NCBI GenBank assembly: GCA_964591455.1
Contig: CAZQDZ010000011.1
Location: 51,573-115,572, forward strand
Source of the DNA: RFSX01 sp964591455
GTDB taxonomy: Bacteria > Bacteroidota > Bacteroidia > Chitinophagales > Saprospiraceae
Direction of reading: 5' to 3'
Length of the DNA: 64,000 nucleotides
Shown: positions 54,301-63,903 of the stretch, in pieces
Layout: each line of letters opens with the position of its first letter
Numbering within the stretch: the first letter of the stretch is position 1
Program-made: the position numbers and the translations under genes
Notes under the pieces: generated by a model
The model's database searches: none
Seen by the model: only the letters and a program-made list of their open reading frames with translations
Told to the model about the DNA's origin: nothing

Positions 54301-57051
54301 CAACTCAATTATTTCATCTAGACAATAGGAAGAAGATAGAATATCAATTGTGAAATCTGGCAGCTGTTCTACTATGATGTTTTCTGCACTTGTCTTACAG
54401 CCCAATGAATCTGTAATGGTTATACTATAATCACCTGCAATTACATTGTATAGAGGTGCCATGCTTCCCCCATTGCTCCATAAGTACTGATAGGGTGGGA
54501 CACCCCCAATGACCTCAAGGTGAATGGACCCTGAGTTATCTCCAAAACAATTTATCTGATTCACAGTAACTTCTGGTACTTCTAATTTTGGATTGTCTAC
54601 AATGATAGCCTCTAATACCTTGCTGCAGTTAGCATCGAATGCAACTGTAACAGAATAGTTACCAGCTGCAAGATTTATATTGGTGTCTCCTGCAGCACCA
54701 TTGGACCATCTGATATCAGTTATTCTTTCTGAGTCTGGACTGCTCAAGATAATTGAGCCAGTAGAGTCGCCATGGCACAGTGGGTGTGTAGCCTCAATAT
54801 TAAGTGATATATTATCATTCTGAGAAATGGAAAAAATCTCCACATATTCACATAAGTTACTGTCTGTGACCGTGACAGAGTAAGACCCTTCTGATAGATT
54901 CTCGTTGATAGTTCTCGTGACACCATTGTTCCATATTATGTCATAAGGCGCTGTGCCACCGATTGTACTTATAGATAAATGACCGGTACTTTCTCCATAA
55001 CATTCTACATTAACTTGTTCCTCTAGGTTAATTTGTAATGGAAGAGGATCACTCAAGGTTGCTTTTAGAATTTGTGTACATCCCTCTTGATAGGATACGC
55101 TAGCCATGTAGTTGCCAGCACGTAGATTTGATATTGACATTTCAGTATGGCCATTGGACCATAGAATACTTCTGACATTTATGTCATCTGGTACAGTTAT
55201 GGTAATCACACCTGAGCTGTCGTTATGACAAAGAGGGTCCTGAGGGATGATTTGGAATAAAGGATTTGGATATTCTTGGATGCTGAATATTTCAGTGTAA
55301 GTGCATAGCTTAGTATCCACAATAGTCACAGTATAATCTCCTGGACTTAAGGATGATCTGGTCAATGTCGTCTCGCCATCAAACCACAGAATATTATAAG
55401 GTGGTGTTCCTCCATTTATATTCAAGGAGATAGATCCTGTATTTTCTTCATAGCAAGAAGGCATTACAATTGTATTCTCCAAGTCTATTTCCAACAAAGG
55501 TGGTTGTGTAAGGTCATGACTACACACAGTCTCACAAGAGATGGAGTTGGTAATTGTAACTGTATAAGTACCTGAAATTAATTCATCTATAGTAATCGAC
55601 CTTTCTCCATTATTCCAAACTACTGAAGAGATACTATCTCCTGTATAGTGGCTTATGGATAGTGCTCCACTATTTTCTCCATAGCATGGTAGTTCAGATT
55701 TAACAGCTAGGGTGCAAAACTCTTCATCGGGCTGGCCTATTGAGAACTGACATTTGGCCAGACATGAATTTTCGTCAATTACAAAAACAGTAAATTCTCC
55801 TGCAGTTAAATTCATTATCGTCAGATCAGAACTATAATTAATGGAATCTATGCTTAATTGGTATGGAGCTGTCCCTCCTGTAATGTTGATTGCATTGGTG
55901 CCATCAGTGCCGTTCCAACATGCCGGTTCCACAATATTCAACGTACATTCTACTGTCAATTCTTCTGGTTCTAAAATTTCTGTAGCGCAATTGGATTGAC
56001 ATCCATTTGGATCAGTAACAGTCACCGAATAGATGCCTGCAGATAGATTTTCTCTGACAGCATTACTACTCCCATCAGACCACATTATCTCGAGACTCTC
56101 AAAAGGTAAAACTTCACTTGTAATAGCAATTTGTCCTGATTTGTCTCCAAAGCAGTTTACATGTTGTGTTGTGATACATTCTATAAGGGGAGGATCTATA
56201 AGCCTGACAACTGTTTCTGATAGATTAGTACATCCATGGGCATTTATTCCTAGTAAATAATAACTACCGCTAGAAGTGATAGTATCGGTTATTAAAGTGA
56301 CCTTATTAGAGATGGAATCAAATTGGGGATTAAACCAAGTAAGAGAGAGTCCTGTAGTATCACCTGATAAGCTTGACGGAATTATAATCTCTGCTCCAGT
56401 GCAATAATCTAGACTATCTTCTTGTGTATTGATTCCCAGACTATCTCTGACAGTAATATCTGTGAAAGAGGAATCAGAACAAATTAAGCCTGACGCAGTC
56501 GTAATTTGATAGAAATAATTCATTCTATAAGTGCTATCTGGTACAAGATTCTTAGAGTTGAAGAAAAAGGACTTTATTCCATTGGATTCCAAACTATCTA
56601 ATCCTTCTCCAATTAGAACACCTCCCTGAGGATTAGCTTGGAGGGGCACTATATTATTTTTGCACACTTCAGCGTCTAGTGTAATTATTTGAGAATTGGC
56701 AGCTTGAATATCAAATTGAGCAATGAACTTTTTCTCAAAAGGGCCAAAACCAACAATGTAGGCAATCAGATAACTATCTTCTGGCGCGGTTATATCGATA
56801 GAGTAAATCTGAGATATAGTATCAAAAATTATAGCATCTAGGCAAGGCGTATTGTTACAGCTTTCAATTTCGAAGCGACCTCCTGGTTCGAGTGGTATAG
56901 ATGTATCTGACGCCAACACACCTGATAGTTCTACATAACCCTCACCTTGACATGCCTCTGAGATGTCAAGAATAAAGAATTCCGTATTATTAATATTTTG
57001 CCCGAAAACTGTAGTAGGCAGAATAATTATAAGCCAAAATAAATATTTCAC
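51316..57051 (-). CDS. Large SprB-repeat T9SS surface protein
   Basis: 1911 residues. A signal peptide ends near VFGQ. Residues of about 284-894 hold eight SprB-type repeats of about 77 residues (GGTAPYDIIWNNG, LSAGIYSVTVTD, GGVPPYQYLWSNG). A DUF11-like domain spans about 989-1104 (LAVLKTVLGAPLVEIGEPI). An Asp-rich stretch follows, then a hyalin-like (HYR) segment near 1430 (PTISCPETITVDC), and a T9SS sorting domain from about 1822 (FTLTVYPNPFVDEFSI). SprB repeats occur in gliding adhesins that run on the cell surface in Flavobacterium; the same role is possible but not shown. No PorP/SprF gene is adjacent. Confidence 0.9.
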   Translation of the reverse strand: MKYLFWLIIILPTTVFGQNINNTEFFILDISEACQGEGYVELSGVLASDTSIPLEPGGRFEIESCNNTPCLDAIIFDTISQIYSIDITAPEDSYLIAYIVGFGPFEKKFIAQFDIQAANSQIITLDAEVCKNNIVPLQANPQGGVLIGEGLDSLESNGIKSFFFNSKNLVPDSTYRMNYFYQITTASGLICSDSSFTDITVRDSLGINTQEDSLDYCTGAEIIIPSSLSGDTTGLSLTWFNPQFDSISNKVTLITDTITSSGSYYLLGINAHGCTNLSETVVRLIDPPLIECITTQHVNCFGDKSGQIAITSEVLPFESLEIMWSDGSSNAVRENLSAGIYSVTVTDPNGCQSNCATEILEPEELTVECTLNIVEPACWNGTDGTNAINITGGTAPYQLSIDSINYSSDLTIMNLTAGEFTVFVIDENSCLAKCQFSIGQPDEEFCTLAVKSELPCYGENSGALSISHYTGDSISSVVWNNGERSITIDELISGTYTVTITNSISCETVCSHDLTQPPLLEIDLENTIVMPSCYEENTGSISLNINGGTPPYNILWFDGETTLTRSSLSPGDYTVTIVDTKLCTYTEIFSIQEYPNPLFQIIPQDPLCHNDSSGVITITVPDDINVRSILWSNGHTEMSISNLRAGNYMASVSYQEGCTQILKATLSDPLPLQINLEEQVNVECYGESTGHLSISTIGGTAPYDIIWNNGVTRTINENLSEGSYSVTVTDSNLCEYVEIFSISQNDNISLNIEATHPLCHGDSTGSIILSSPDSERITDIRWSNGAAGDTNINLAAGNYSVTVAFDANCSKVLEAIIVDNPKLEVPEVTVNQINCFGDNSGSIHLEVIGGVPPYQYLWSNGGSMAPLYNVIAGDYSITITDSLGCKTSAENIIVEQLPDFTIDILSSSYCLDEIIELELIISGNPNIADIQWNVEDNNLNASNENISVTSSTIALLNTCEIQEGQLTIHCQLTDIHGCIREAEVQLDLRSCFDLAVLKTVLGAPLVEIGEPILFNIQVHNQGEATAYDVIVEEIPDEAFIFEIKKNTGAVTGNPHDWIMDNNRITTRIDSLLPKSHIDLVVFMQINDNTEKLNFVNNTEIIRYRNALKDLPRDEDDELCAEAVEIDDDISDDANGGQDNCADDDHKDGAAVFICPELAHSVTMSLCGVPEDNPFDILELITEIDPEGDGDGEDKDGDAGHKVSNFFMSMTAFLADTPVDINELNMALPFFARLDMANGCSLPIPIEISFTEIPESPRIPTEIHTSLGDSLLLFISNPIPEYEYQWQHSLNGTFSNIIGETRSSLILNNIDESHNERKYRVMVSNVLSEVSCAAISNETTIFIMPDVLACKSNINVGINNECGINLGVNQLLNGNNTPDEFFLIQYFDIDNQSILTEDFSAYINQRIIYSVVLEETNVSCWGYINLRDLIPPTISCPETITVDCYMALDRLEDNIVHTDNCSHSELIEVSLDYDSNCPNGEGLYTTRAIDEYGNTSELCQTNILFQSLELDEVIFPTNQILDGSDWDINGNGYPDPLESGDLSINNQFALDENNQNKCNISSDFEDIVFPICTDEFIVLRQWRLIDNCMQQLRTNNQIIRITSDMGPSLEASHIDTSLYVTSQKCEFNFVLTDSIFGIDSEDYFTRSVQLNKYDAVLDEMIPLMTFSELDDLVMPLDIGEYYIEAEYTNDCNDISLASAEITVSLFDWKNEFCKDDIVIKFDSADNLILQAKDILSSHLNICGPEFKLGIRANDGMLQSNLMPNYYLNGIPFYEQITITDAVDSLYLILFDNTEYQLCKMGIITGASSRSSASNRVISERSLPESDFTLTVYPNPFVDEFSISISSSIAQEINVSLYAITGEVIFSKYCDIDADEHNKIVPRSYLFNLDSGLYMLVATGKNKTITKQIIRSD

Positions 57052-57499
57052 CCGATTCCTTTTGGACAGGTATTAAAAGTGTTCTAAAGATGATTAATTA
57101 AGAATGGAGGAAGCCGATTAATGCTTCCAATTAAGGAACCAAAAAGTGGAATAAAGATGGATGTCTAGATTAAAACTACGGAAGGGATAAAAGTGGAATT
57201 TTTAATTTAGGTAGTATTCAACAACCAAAAATCATTCCATATGACAAATTTTTATAATATGAATTCATTTTGTGGGATTATTTTACAATGTCCGATGTAA
57301 GAATCCATCAAAGACTATTTATCGAAAACAAGACATGATAAATAGCTAGAACTGTTACTATAAGTCAGTCATTTGAAGACCAGGTCCTCTTCATTCAAAA
57401 AATCGAGAAATAATCAGAGAAAAGTTAATTTTTGACATACTAGATATCCAATCATATTCTATATTTGAGCCGTTATTAAGATTTAGTCCAAATAAGAAT
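57052..57499. other. Intergenic region, 448 bp
   Basis: AT-rich and divergent between the SprB-repeat gene and the DUF4856 operon, so it should hold two promoters. I see no repeat, RNA or ORF worth naming in it. Confidence 0.5.
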
Positions 57500-58882
57500 A
57501 TGTACCTGATTCGATATCAGATGGACTATTTTCTTTCAAATTTTGAACCGATAAGAGAGAATCTGAAATTGAAAAATTCCTTACCTGTACTACTCATTTT
57601 CACATTGTATATAGTGTTATTCACTTCCTGTGAAGACAATTCTTGTGATGATCTTGGCTTACCCCCTGGATTCGATTGCGAAACTCATACAGATATTGGG
57701 TTCTTAACAAGTCACTTAGATGAATTTGGACCAGTGAATCTAGGAGGCCTAGAACTGCCTTCCTTCTATGATTTTGAGGGGTCATTGGCTCCAGCAGCCT
57801 TCAATGGTCAGGTGAGAAGAATAGCTCAACTAAGAGAAATAGTATCTGTGAGCAGAGATGAGCCTATCACTTTAGATATCTCAGCAGCACTAAGTAATGA
57901 AAATAGAGATCAGTTCACCATGCCAGAAGCGATGGGCAACTCTGATATCCGGACTAAGATAGATGAGTTAAATTTTGATAATGGGGATACTTCTGTAGCA
58001 GATGCCTTTGGAGAATTGGCAATTAGACTGGTACAATCAAGTCAGAATTATAATGTTATTGCTTCAAATGGTACAGCAGGTATAATAATAACAGGTAGTG
58101 CCAGAAGACACGTCAGTGCTAATGGATTAGAGTATGCTCAGATATTAGAAAAAGGTCTTTATGGGCCATTGATGTACGATCAGATGGTTGACGATTACCT
58201 AAGACCATCACAGTCAGGTCCTGACAATCCAGCGGGCAATAACGAAGCAGCTGCTGGCTCAAATTATGCAGATCAAGGTACAGACAGACAGCACAGATGG
58301 GACGAAGCTTTCGGATACTTTGGCGCTAATCCGATGACTTACCCTAACCTAGAGAATACCTCCAATGGTGATGGAGACTTCATAGCAAACTACATCTTTG
58401 ACTTTAGTGATGAAGCAGAGGAGGCATTCGGCATCAACTTCGCTGAAAGAATTATGGAAGCCTTCATCCTAGGTAGGACAATTCTGAAAGCGGGTGAGAG
58501 CTTTGGACCTGAAGATGAAACGACTAATGAAGCTGCTCTTGAAGCATGCAGACAAGATATCAAACTCTATGTAGAAGCTGGACTGGCTGCAGCAGCATTT
58601 CATTACTTGAACTTAGCGATAGCTGACATCACGGACGCTGATAAGTTACACCACTTGTCTGAAGCTTATGGGTTTATTTATTCTCTGTCATGTAATAGTG
58701 AAGGTAGAATAAGTGAAACGGAAGCCTACGATGTACTTGAAGAAATAGGTTGGCCAGCTAATAATAGCACATTATCAGGCATCTATGATATCAACCTTTG
58801 GGAAGTCACAGATGAGCAAATGGAAGCTGCCAGACAAGAATTAAATAGTGTTTTCCCAGGATTTATCAATGTACCATTCTAA
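57500..58882 (+). CDS. DUF4856 lipoprotein
   Basis: 460 residues. The hydrophobic segment ends in the lipobox LFTSC at about residue 44, unusually far from the first ATG, so a TTG near residue 24 or the ATG at 57521 might be the real start. The mature protein matches DUF4856: PSFYDFEGSLAPAAFNGQVR, then the HRWDEAFGYFGANP block and DFIANYIFDFSDEAEEAFGI. This family is found in Bacteroidota next to imelysin-type proteins and TonB receptors, as here. It is probably an envelope protein of metal uptake; its direct function is unknown. It starts a cluster with a 6 bp gap to the imelysin gene. Confidence 0.88.
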   Translation: MYLIRYQMDYFLSNFEPIRENLKLKNSLPVLLIFTLYIVLFTSCEDNSCDDLGLPPGFDCETHTDIGFLTSHLDEFGPVNLGGLELPSFYDFEGSLAPAAFNGQVRRIAQLREIVSVSRDEPITLDISAALSNENRDQFTMPEAMGNSDIRTKIDELNFDNGDTSVADAFGELAIRLVQSSQNYNVIASNGTAGIIITGSARRHVSANGLEYAQILEKGLYGPLMYDQMVDDYLRPSQSGPDNPAGNNEAAAGSNYADQGTDRQHRWDEAFGYFGANPMTYPNLENTSNGDGDFIANYIFDFSDEAEEAFGINFAERIMEAFILGRTILKAGESFGPEDETTNEAALEACRQDIKLYVEAGLAAAAFHYLNLAIADITDADKLHHLSEAYGFIYSLSCNSEGRISETEAYDVLEEIGWPANNSTLSGIYDINLWEVTDEQMEAARQELNSVFPGFINVPF

Positions 58883-58888
58883 TCCTCT

Positions 58889-60016
58889 ATGATGAAAGCC
58901 ACGAAACTTTCCTATATAGATATTCTGCCCTTCGTCGTTTTCATAGTTGTAATCGCATCATGTACAAGTGAATCTGAAATGATGCCCATGCCACCAGTTG
59001 AACCAATAGATACAACAGGCATTGAATCCAGCTTCGAAAATTTGCTCACCAATCAAGTGAATGAAATTATCATTCCTACTTCTGAAAATTACCAGGCTGG
59101 GATGCAAAATCTTTTGTCTGCGGTGCAAAGTTTCGTAGAGCAGGTCAATCAAGAAAATCTAGAATCCTTAAGAGCCACTTACCTAGAAACCAATCTAGCT
59201 TATCAAGCTGCAGCAGTACATAATTATTTTGCCACAGCGAATCTGGATTTTGTCAATACGACTAATCTATATCCTGTAGACGTAGATTTGCTAGAAGAAT
59301 TTATAGACTCAGAAACATATAATTTTAGTAGTACAGCACAGCGGCGAGCCAATGGATTTCCTGCAATGGATTACTTACTATATGGCTTAGCGGATCCAAT
59401 AGCTACCTTTTCTGATTCACCTAAGACTGCGACGTTTCTTTTAGAATTGACAAGGGCAATGAAAGAAAGAGCAGATTTAAATGTAGAGGGTTGGACTGGT
59501 AGTCTCAGAGAGAATTTTATAAATAATGGAGGACTACAACTTGGCAGTTCTATAAGTGTTCAGCTTAATGAAATTATGTTCTATTACGAAGAACATGTTA
59601 GAGGAAATAAAGTAGGTATTCCTATCGGTAGGCTAGGACCTAATGATACACCCTTTGCATCTGATGGTACTAAGATAGAAGCATATTATCAGTCACTTGC
59701 TGATGGAAATGATAATGTAACCTTGTCTATGACCAGGGCAGCTATAGAAGAGATGGAAGACATCTACTTAGGTACTGGAAGCTCTGGTAATGGTATAGGA
59801 TATGAAGATTTGTTATTAGACATCGACCAAGTATCATTGGATGAGGACATCAAAGCACAGTACGAAGAAATTTATAATCAAATAGACAACAGAGAATCCA
59901 TTCTTGGAGATGAGAACTTATATAATAGTATCCAAGCCCTAGTGACTTTATATAAATCTGATTTATTTCCAGTCCTCAATGTGCAGGATGCAGATGGCTC
60001 AAATGATGGAGATTAA
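58889..60016 (+). CDS. Imelysin-like lipoprotein
   Basis: 375 residues. A signal peptide ends with the lipobox VIASC. The imelysin-type helical bundle is recognisable in PVDVDLLEEFIDS and RRANGFPAMDYLLYG. The classical peptidase motif G-x-H-x-x-E is replaced here by G-F-P-A-M-D, with neither His nor Glu, so it is likely a non-catalytic IPPA-type member. LGSSISVQLNEIMFYYEEHV is the second conserved block. Imelysin proteins are linked to iron uptake. A strong terminator follows, dividing this pair from the HTTM and receptor genes. Confidence 0.85.
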   Translation: MMKATKLSYIDILPFVVFIVVIASCTSESEMMPMPPVEPIDTTGIESSFENLLTNQVNEIIIPTSENYQAGMQNLLSAVQSFVEQVNQENLESLRATYLETNLAYQAAAVHNYFATANLDFVNTTNLYPVDVDLLEEFIDSETYNFSSTAQRRANGFPAMDYLLYGLADPIATFSDSPKTATFLLELTRAMKERADLNVEGWTGSLRENFINNGGLQLGSSISVQLNEIMFYYEEHVRGNKVGIPIGRLGPNDTPFASDGTKIEAYYQSLADGNDNVTLSMTRAAIEEMEDIYLGTGSSGNGIGYEDLLLDIDQVSLDEDIKAQYEEIYNQIDNRESILGDENLYNSIQALVTLYKSDLFPVLNVQDADGSNDGD

Positions 60017-60049
60017 TTTGACTTTATTTAAACGCAGAAATAGTTTATA

Positions 60050-60080
60050 GTAGGCATCTCCTAGAGGTGCCTACTTTTTT
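60050..60080 (+). terminator. Rho-independent terminator after the imelysin gene
   Basis: GTAGGCATCTC pairs with GAGGTGCCTAC over 11 bp (one G-U) around a CTA loop, then TTTTTT. It lies 34 bp past the stop and 48 bp before the HTTM start. Confidence 0.85.
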
Positions 60081-60127
60081 ATAAATAGATGTGTTTCTGA
60101 GCATTGACTTCTCAGATTACTTTGACC

Positions 60128-61483
60128 ATGACAGCTGTAAATAATTCTCTATATCACCGATACCATGTTTGGCTCTTTCGGAGGGTCTCCATCGCACCGC
60201 TTGTGGTATTTAGAATAGCCTTAGGATTGCTCTTGTTGTACAGCATATATCGGACTTATGAGCAAGGGTGGATAGAAGAATTGTACATTAATCCCAGCTT
60301 TCATTTCAGTTTCATCTCTTGGATTAAGCCATTGGCTGGAAGTGGTATGTATGTTGTTTTTGGAGTACTGGCTATCAGTGCACTTGGCATAGCATTGGGT
60401 TTTCTATATCGATTGAGTACAATAACTCACTTTTTGCTCTTCTCCTATGTAGAACTATTAGATAAGACCTATTACCTCAATCATTATTATCTCGTCACCT
60501 TGTTGGTATTTTGGATGATATGGGTACCGGCTCATCACTGGTATTCTATAGATACCAAACTATTTCCTCACATCAAGTCCACCGCCTGCAATAACTGGCA
60601 CATACTCATTTTTAAGTTGCAATTATCTATGGTATATTTCTTTGCAGGATTGGCGAAGATGAATTCGGATTGGCTCTTCAAAGCCCAACCAATGGCGACT
60701 TGGCTTCCTGGCAAATATCAGTTGCCTATAATAGGGTCGATTATGCATTACAAGGAGTTGGCTTTTCTCTTTAGTTGGGTAGGTTGTCTCTATGATTTGA
60801 CCATTTGGATTTTTCTTTGGTTCCAAAAAACAAGAGGCTTGGCATATGTAGTTGTTGTAATATTTCATGTCATGACAGGCATTCTATTTCCGAGGATCGG
60901 TATGTTTCCTTATATCATGATGACGTCGACGATTATATTCTTTTCGAGTCATTTCCATGAACGCATCCTTAGATATATTGGAGGTGGTTTCCCAGTAGAA
61001 GAAGGAGATGCAATAAGGGTAGCCCATAGCAGACATTATATCACTTCAAAGCTTATTCTATTATATCTGATCGTGCAACTATTACTACCTTTAAGGCACG
61101 CTTTTTTTGGGGGTAATCTGTTTTGGCACGAGCAAGGATATAGGTTTAGCTGGCGAGTGATGTTGATGGAAAAAAACGGATATACCTCCTTTATCGTTCG
61201 TGATCCTATGGAGAATGTTCAAAAAGAAGCCAATCAAAGTCTTTATCTAACCCCATTCCAGCAACAACAACTAAGATCTCAGCCAGATATGATGATTCAG
61301 TTTGGCAGATTTTTAGGAGACCAATTTAAAGAAGAAATGGGATATGACCCTGAAGTATATGTGAAGAGTAGAATATCACTCAATGCGCGAAGAAGCAAGC
61401 AGTTTACAGATGAGAATTATGATATATACAATAATAAACATCCAATGCAAGATGGTTGGATAATACCTTTTAAAGAGAATTGA
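60128..61483 (+). CDS. HTTM-domain membrane protein
   Basis: About 451 residues from the ATG at 60128; a TTG at 60104 could add eight residues. The N-terminal membrane region carries the HTTM pattern: IAPLVVFRIALGLLLLYSIY and later DKTYYLNHYYLV, related to vitamin K-dependent gamma-carboxylase. The conserved LQLSMVYFFAGLAKMNSDWL and WLFKAQPM blocks follow. The last 140 residues form a soluble domain (GYRFSWRVMLMEKNGYTSFI). The C-terminus meets the TonB receptor start. Members in this cluster type accompany imelysin genes. Whether it carboxylates a substrate is not established. Confidence 0.85.
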   Translation: MTAVNNSLYHRYHVWLFRRVSIAPLVVFRIALGLLLLYSIYRTYEQGWIEELYINPSFHFSFISWIKPLAGSGMYVVFGVLAISALGIALGFLYRLSTITHFLLFSYVELLDKTYYLNHYYLVTLLVFWMIWVPAHHWYSIDTKLFPHIKSTACNNWHILIFKLQLSMVYFFAGLAKMNSDWLFKAQPMATWLPGKYQLPIIGSIMHYKELAFLFSWVGCLYDLTIWIFLWFQKTRGLAYVVVVIFHVMTGILFPRIGMFPYIMMTSTIIFFSSHFHERILRYIGGGFPVEEGDAIRVAHSRHYITSKLILLYLIVQLLLPLRHAFFGGNLFWHEQGYRFSWRVMLMEKNGYTSFIVRDPMENVQKEANQSLYLTPFQQQQLRSQPDMMIQFGRFLGDQFKEEMGYDPEVYVKSRISLNARRSKQFTDENYDIYNNKHPMQDGWIIPFKEN

Positions 61484-63903
61484 GCAAGCGCATCTTTGTC
61501 ATATTATCTATTAAGTGTTTTTTAGTTTTACTACTGAAAGGTCAGGACACAGTAATACTCTCTGGCGTTGTCACCGACCCAAATAGTAATCCATTATCGG
61601 AAGTCATTATACAGGGTATCTCTGATAACCAGATTACCTACACAGATGACCGAGGTGTTTTTACATTAGAACTCCCAAAAGATAATCCGTATGAAGTCAT
61701 ATTCAAAGCCATTAACACCGAGCTCAAAGAAGAAAAATTTACCATAAGTTCAGATACCTCTGTTGTAGTAATACTTCATGTATCGCGAGCAGAACTACCG
61801 ACCGTGACTATAGGCTCTGATACGGATGCATTTGGTATAAGACAACTTAGAGCTACAGAAGATGGGGGCCTCTATGTAGGAAAGAAAACTGAAGTTATTA
61901 ACATTGATAGACTTGTAAGTAATAAAGCAGGTAACAATGCCCGTCAGGCGTTTGCAAAAGTGCCAAGTCTTAATATATGGGAAAGCGATAATGCAGGTCT
62001 TCAGTTAGACATAGGCGGTAGGGGACTCAGTCCTAATCGATCAGCCAACTTCAATACCCGACAGAATGGTTATGATATGAGTGCTGATGCCTTGGGTTAT
62101 CCAGAGAGTTACTATAATCCTCCATTGGAAGCGGTACAGCAGATAGAGGTCGTTCGCGGAGCGGGTGCTTTGCAGTACGGAAGTCAGTTTGGAGGCTTAG
62201 TCAATTTTAAACTGAAGAAAGGCAATACTTATAAGAAAATCAGTTTTGAGTCCCAAAACACCTACGGTGCTAACCAATTTATCAATACCTACAACAGCTT
62301 GCACGGACAAGTAGGCAAGCTGAACTACTACACCTATTTCCAATATAAAGAAGGAGATGGTTGGCGCCCTAATTCAGCGTTTAATCAAATCGGGGCCTAT
62401 CTTAGTGCTGAGTATGCTTTTTCAGATCGGTTAAAGATTGGACTGAATTTCACACACATGAATTATCTAAGCCAGCAAGCAGGCGGGCTGACAGATGAGG
62501 TATTTGCTTCAGATCCTCGAACCTCTAATCGTACTCGAAATTGGTTTCAAGTTGACTGGAATCTTGGTGCCCTACTTCTGGAGTATCAACCCACTGAAAA
62601 TATTAAAGTCTACAATCGTTTATTTGGATTAGCGGCGGGCAGAACATCCTTAGGTTTGTTAGAGACACCTGATTTGCAAGACCCATTGTCATATAGAGAT
62701 TTATTAGATGGTGACTTTAGGAATGTAGGCAATGAGACCAGAGTTTCTATAAACTACAAAAGTCATACAGAAATAGCTCATACCTTGCTTATAGGTGCCA
62801 GAGTCTATAGAGGATTTACAAATTTTAGTCAGCAGTTTGGCCCCGATGGCGCGGAAGCAAACTTCACGCGGGTAGATACATCATTTTTGGATAGGCGAAA
62901 ATCTGATTTCGATTTTCCAAATCGCAATGTGGCGCTATTTGCTGAAAATGTATTTCAAATAAATTCCAATTTAAGTCTAGTACCTGGTGTAAGATTTGAA
63001 GTAATAGATACAGAGGTCGATGGCATTTTTACAAATACCATCAGAACCAATGCCTTTGGTGATTTTATTGAAGAGGAAATTTCAGAAGTATCAGATTCCA
63101 GGCGGACGGTATTCCTTTACGGTTTAGGTCTCTCTAATAGGTTAAGTGATAACTACGAGTTGTACGGTAATGCGACTGCTAATTATAGAGCGATTAACTT
63201 TACCGATGTCCAGATACAAACTAACTTACAAGTAGTCGACCCAGATATACGTGACGAAAGTGGATTCAGTTTTGATCTAGGAATACGTAAGAGAAACTTC
63301 TCACCTTTCTATGTAGAGGGTGGATTATTTTATACGATTTATGATAACCGTATAGGTGAAGTAATAGATGATGGCCTTAGAGTCAGAACCAATATTGGCT
63401 CTGCAAGAATATTTGGTGCAGAACTCTTCTTTGAGGTAGATATATTAAAAGCGGTAAACGTAGAAAGCAAGCATCTACTAAGCTGGTATTTTAATGGTTC
63501 TGTAAACAGAGGTGTCTATACAGAAATAAATAGCAGAGCCTTGGTTGGTGTCAGAACAGGTAATCGATTAGAGGATCTACCTGAATACAATATCAAAATG
63601 GGGCTGACTTATGCCGTAGGGAAGTTCTCTTCATCTTTACAGTCTACATGGGTCGGTAATCAGTTTTCTGATGCAGCGAATACAACGATCGCTTTTGTAG
63701 GTGTATTTGGAGAAGTGCCGGCTTACCATGTGATGGATTGGTCTATGAAGTATGATTTCTCTGACACAATCGGATTATCATTTAGCATGAATAATGTGTT
63801 GGATGCCTCTTACTTTACGCGACGGGCAACGGCTTATCCTGGCCCTGGTATTATTCCTGCTTTGGGTAGGATATGGAGTTCGAGTTTAAGGGTTAGGATA
63901 TAA
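61480..63903 (+). CDS. TonB-dependent outer-membrane receptor (FecA-like)
   Basis: 807 residues from a TTG start that overlaps the preceding TGA (TTGA). A signal sequence of about 20 residues is followed by a carboxypeptidase-regulatory domain (about 27-105), a plug with VPSLNIWESDNAGLQLDIGG, then RGLSPNRSANF and VVRGAGALQYGSQFGG, and a long barrel of aromatic strands ending in IWSSSLRVRI. The LQLDIGGRG and GSQFGG signatures fit siderophore or metal-citrate receptors. It is the last gene of the DUF4856-imelysin-HTTM cluster, so the ligand is probably a metal complex. A TonB box is not obvious. Confidence 0.9.
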   Translation: MSKRIFVILSIKCFLVLLLKGQDTVILSGVVTDPNSNPLSEVIIQGISDNQITYTDDRGVFTLELPKDNPYEVIFKAINTELKEEKFTISSDTSVVVILHVSRAELPTVTIGSDTDAFGIRQLRATEDGGLYVGKKTEVINIDRLVSNKAGNNARQAFAKVPSLNIWESDNAGLQLDIGGRGLSPNRSANFNTRQNGYDMSADALGYPESYYNPPLEAVQQIEVVRGAGALQYGSQFGGLVNFKLKKGNTYKKISFESQNTYGANQFINTYNSLHGQVGKLNYYTYFQYKEGDGWRPNSAFNQIGAYLSAEYAFSDRLKIGLNFTHMNYLSQQAGGLTDEVFASDPRTSNRTRNWFQVDWNLGALLLEYQPTENIKVYNRLFGLAAGRTSLGLLETPDLQDPLSYRDLLDGDFRNVGNETRVSINYKSHTEIAHTLLIGARVYRGFTNFSQQFGPDGAEANFTRVDTSFLDRRKSDFDFPNRNVALFAENVFQINSNLSLVPGVRFEVIDTEVDGIFTNTIRTNAFGDFIEEEISEVSDSRRTVFLYGLGLSNRLSDNYELYGNATANYRAINFTDVQIQTNLQVVDPDIRDESGFSFDLGIRKRNFSPFYVEGGLFYTIYDNRIGEVIDDGLRVRTNIGSARIFGAELFFEVDILKAVNVESKHLLSWYFNGSVNRGVYTEINSRALVGVRTGNRLEDLPEYNIKMGLTYAVGKFSSSLQSTWVGNQFSDAANTTIAFVGVFGEVPAYHVMDWSMKYDFSDTIGLSFSMNNVLDASYFTRRATAYPGPGIIPALGRIWSSSLRVRI

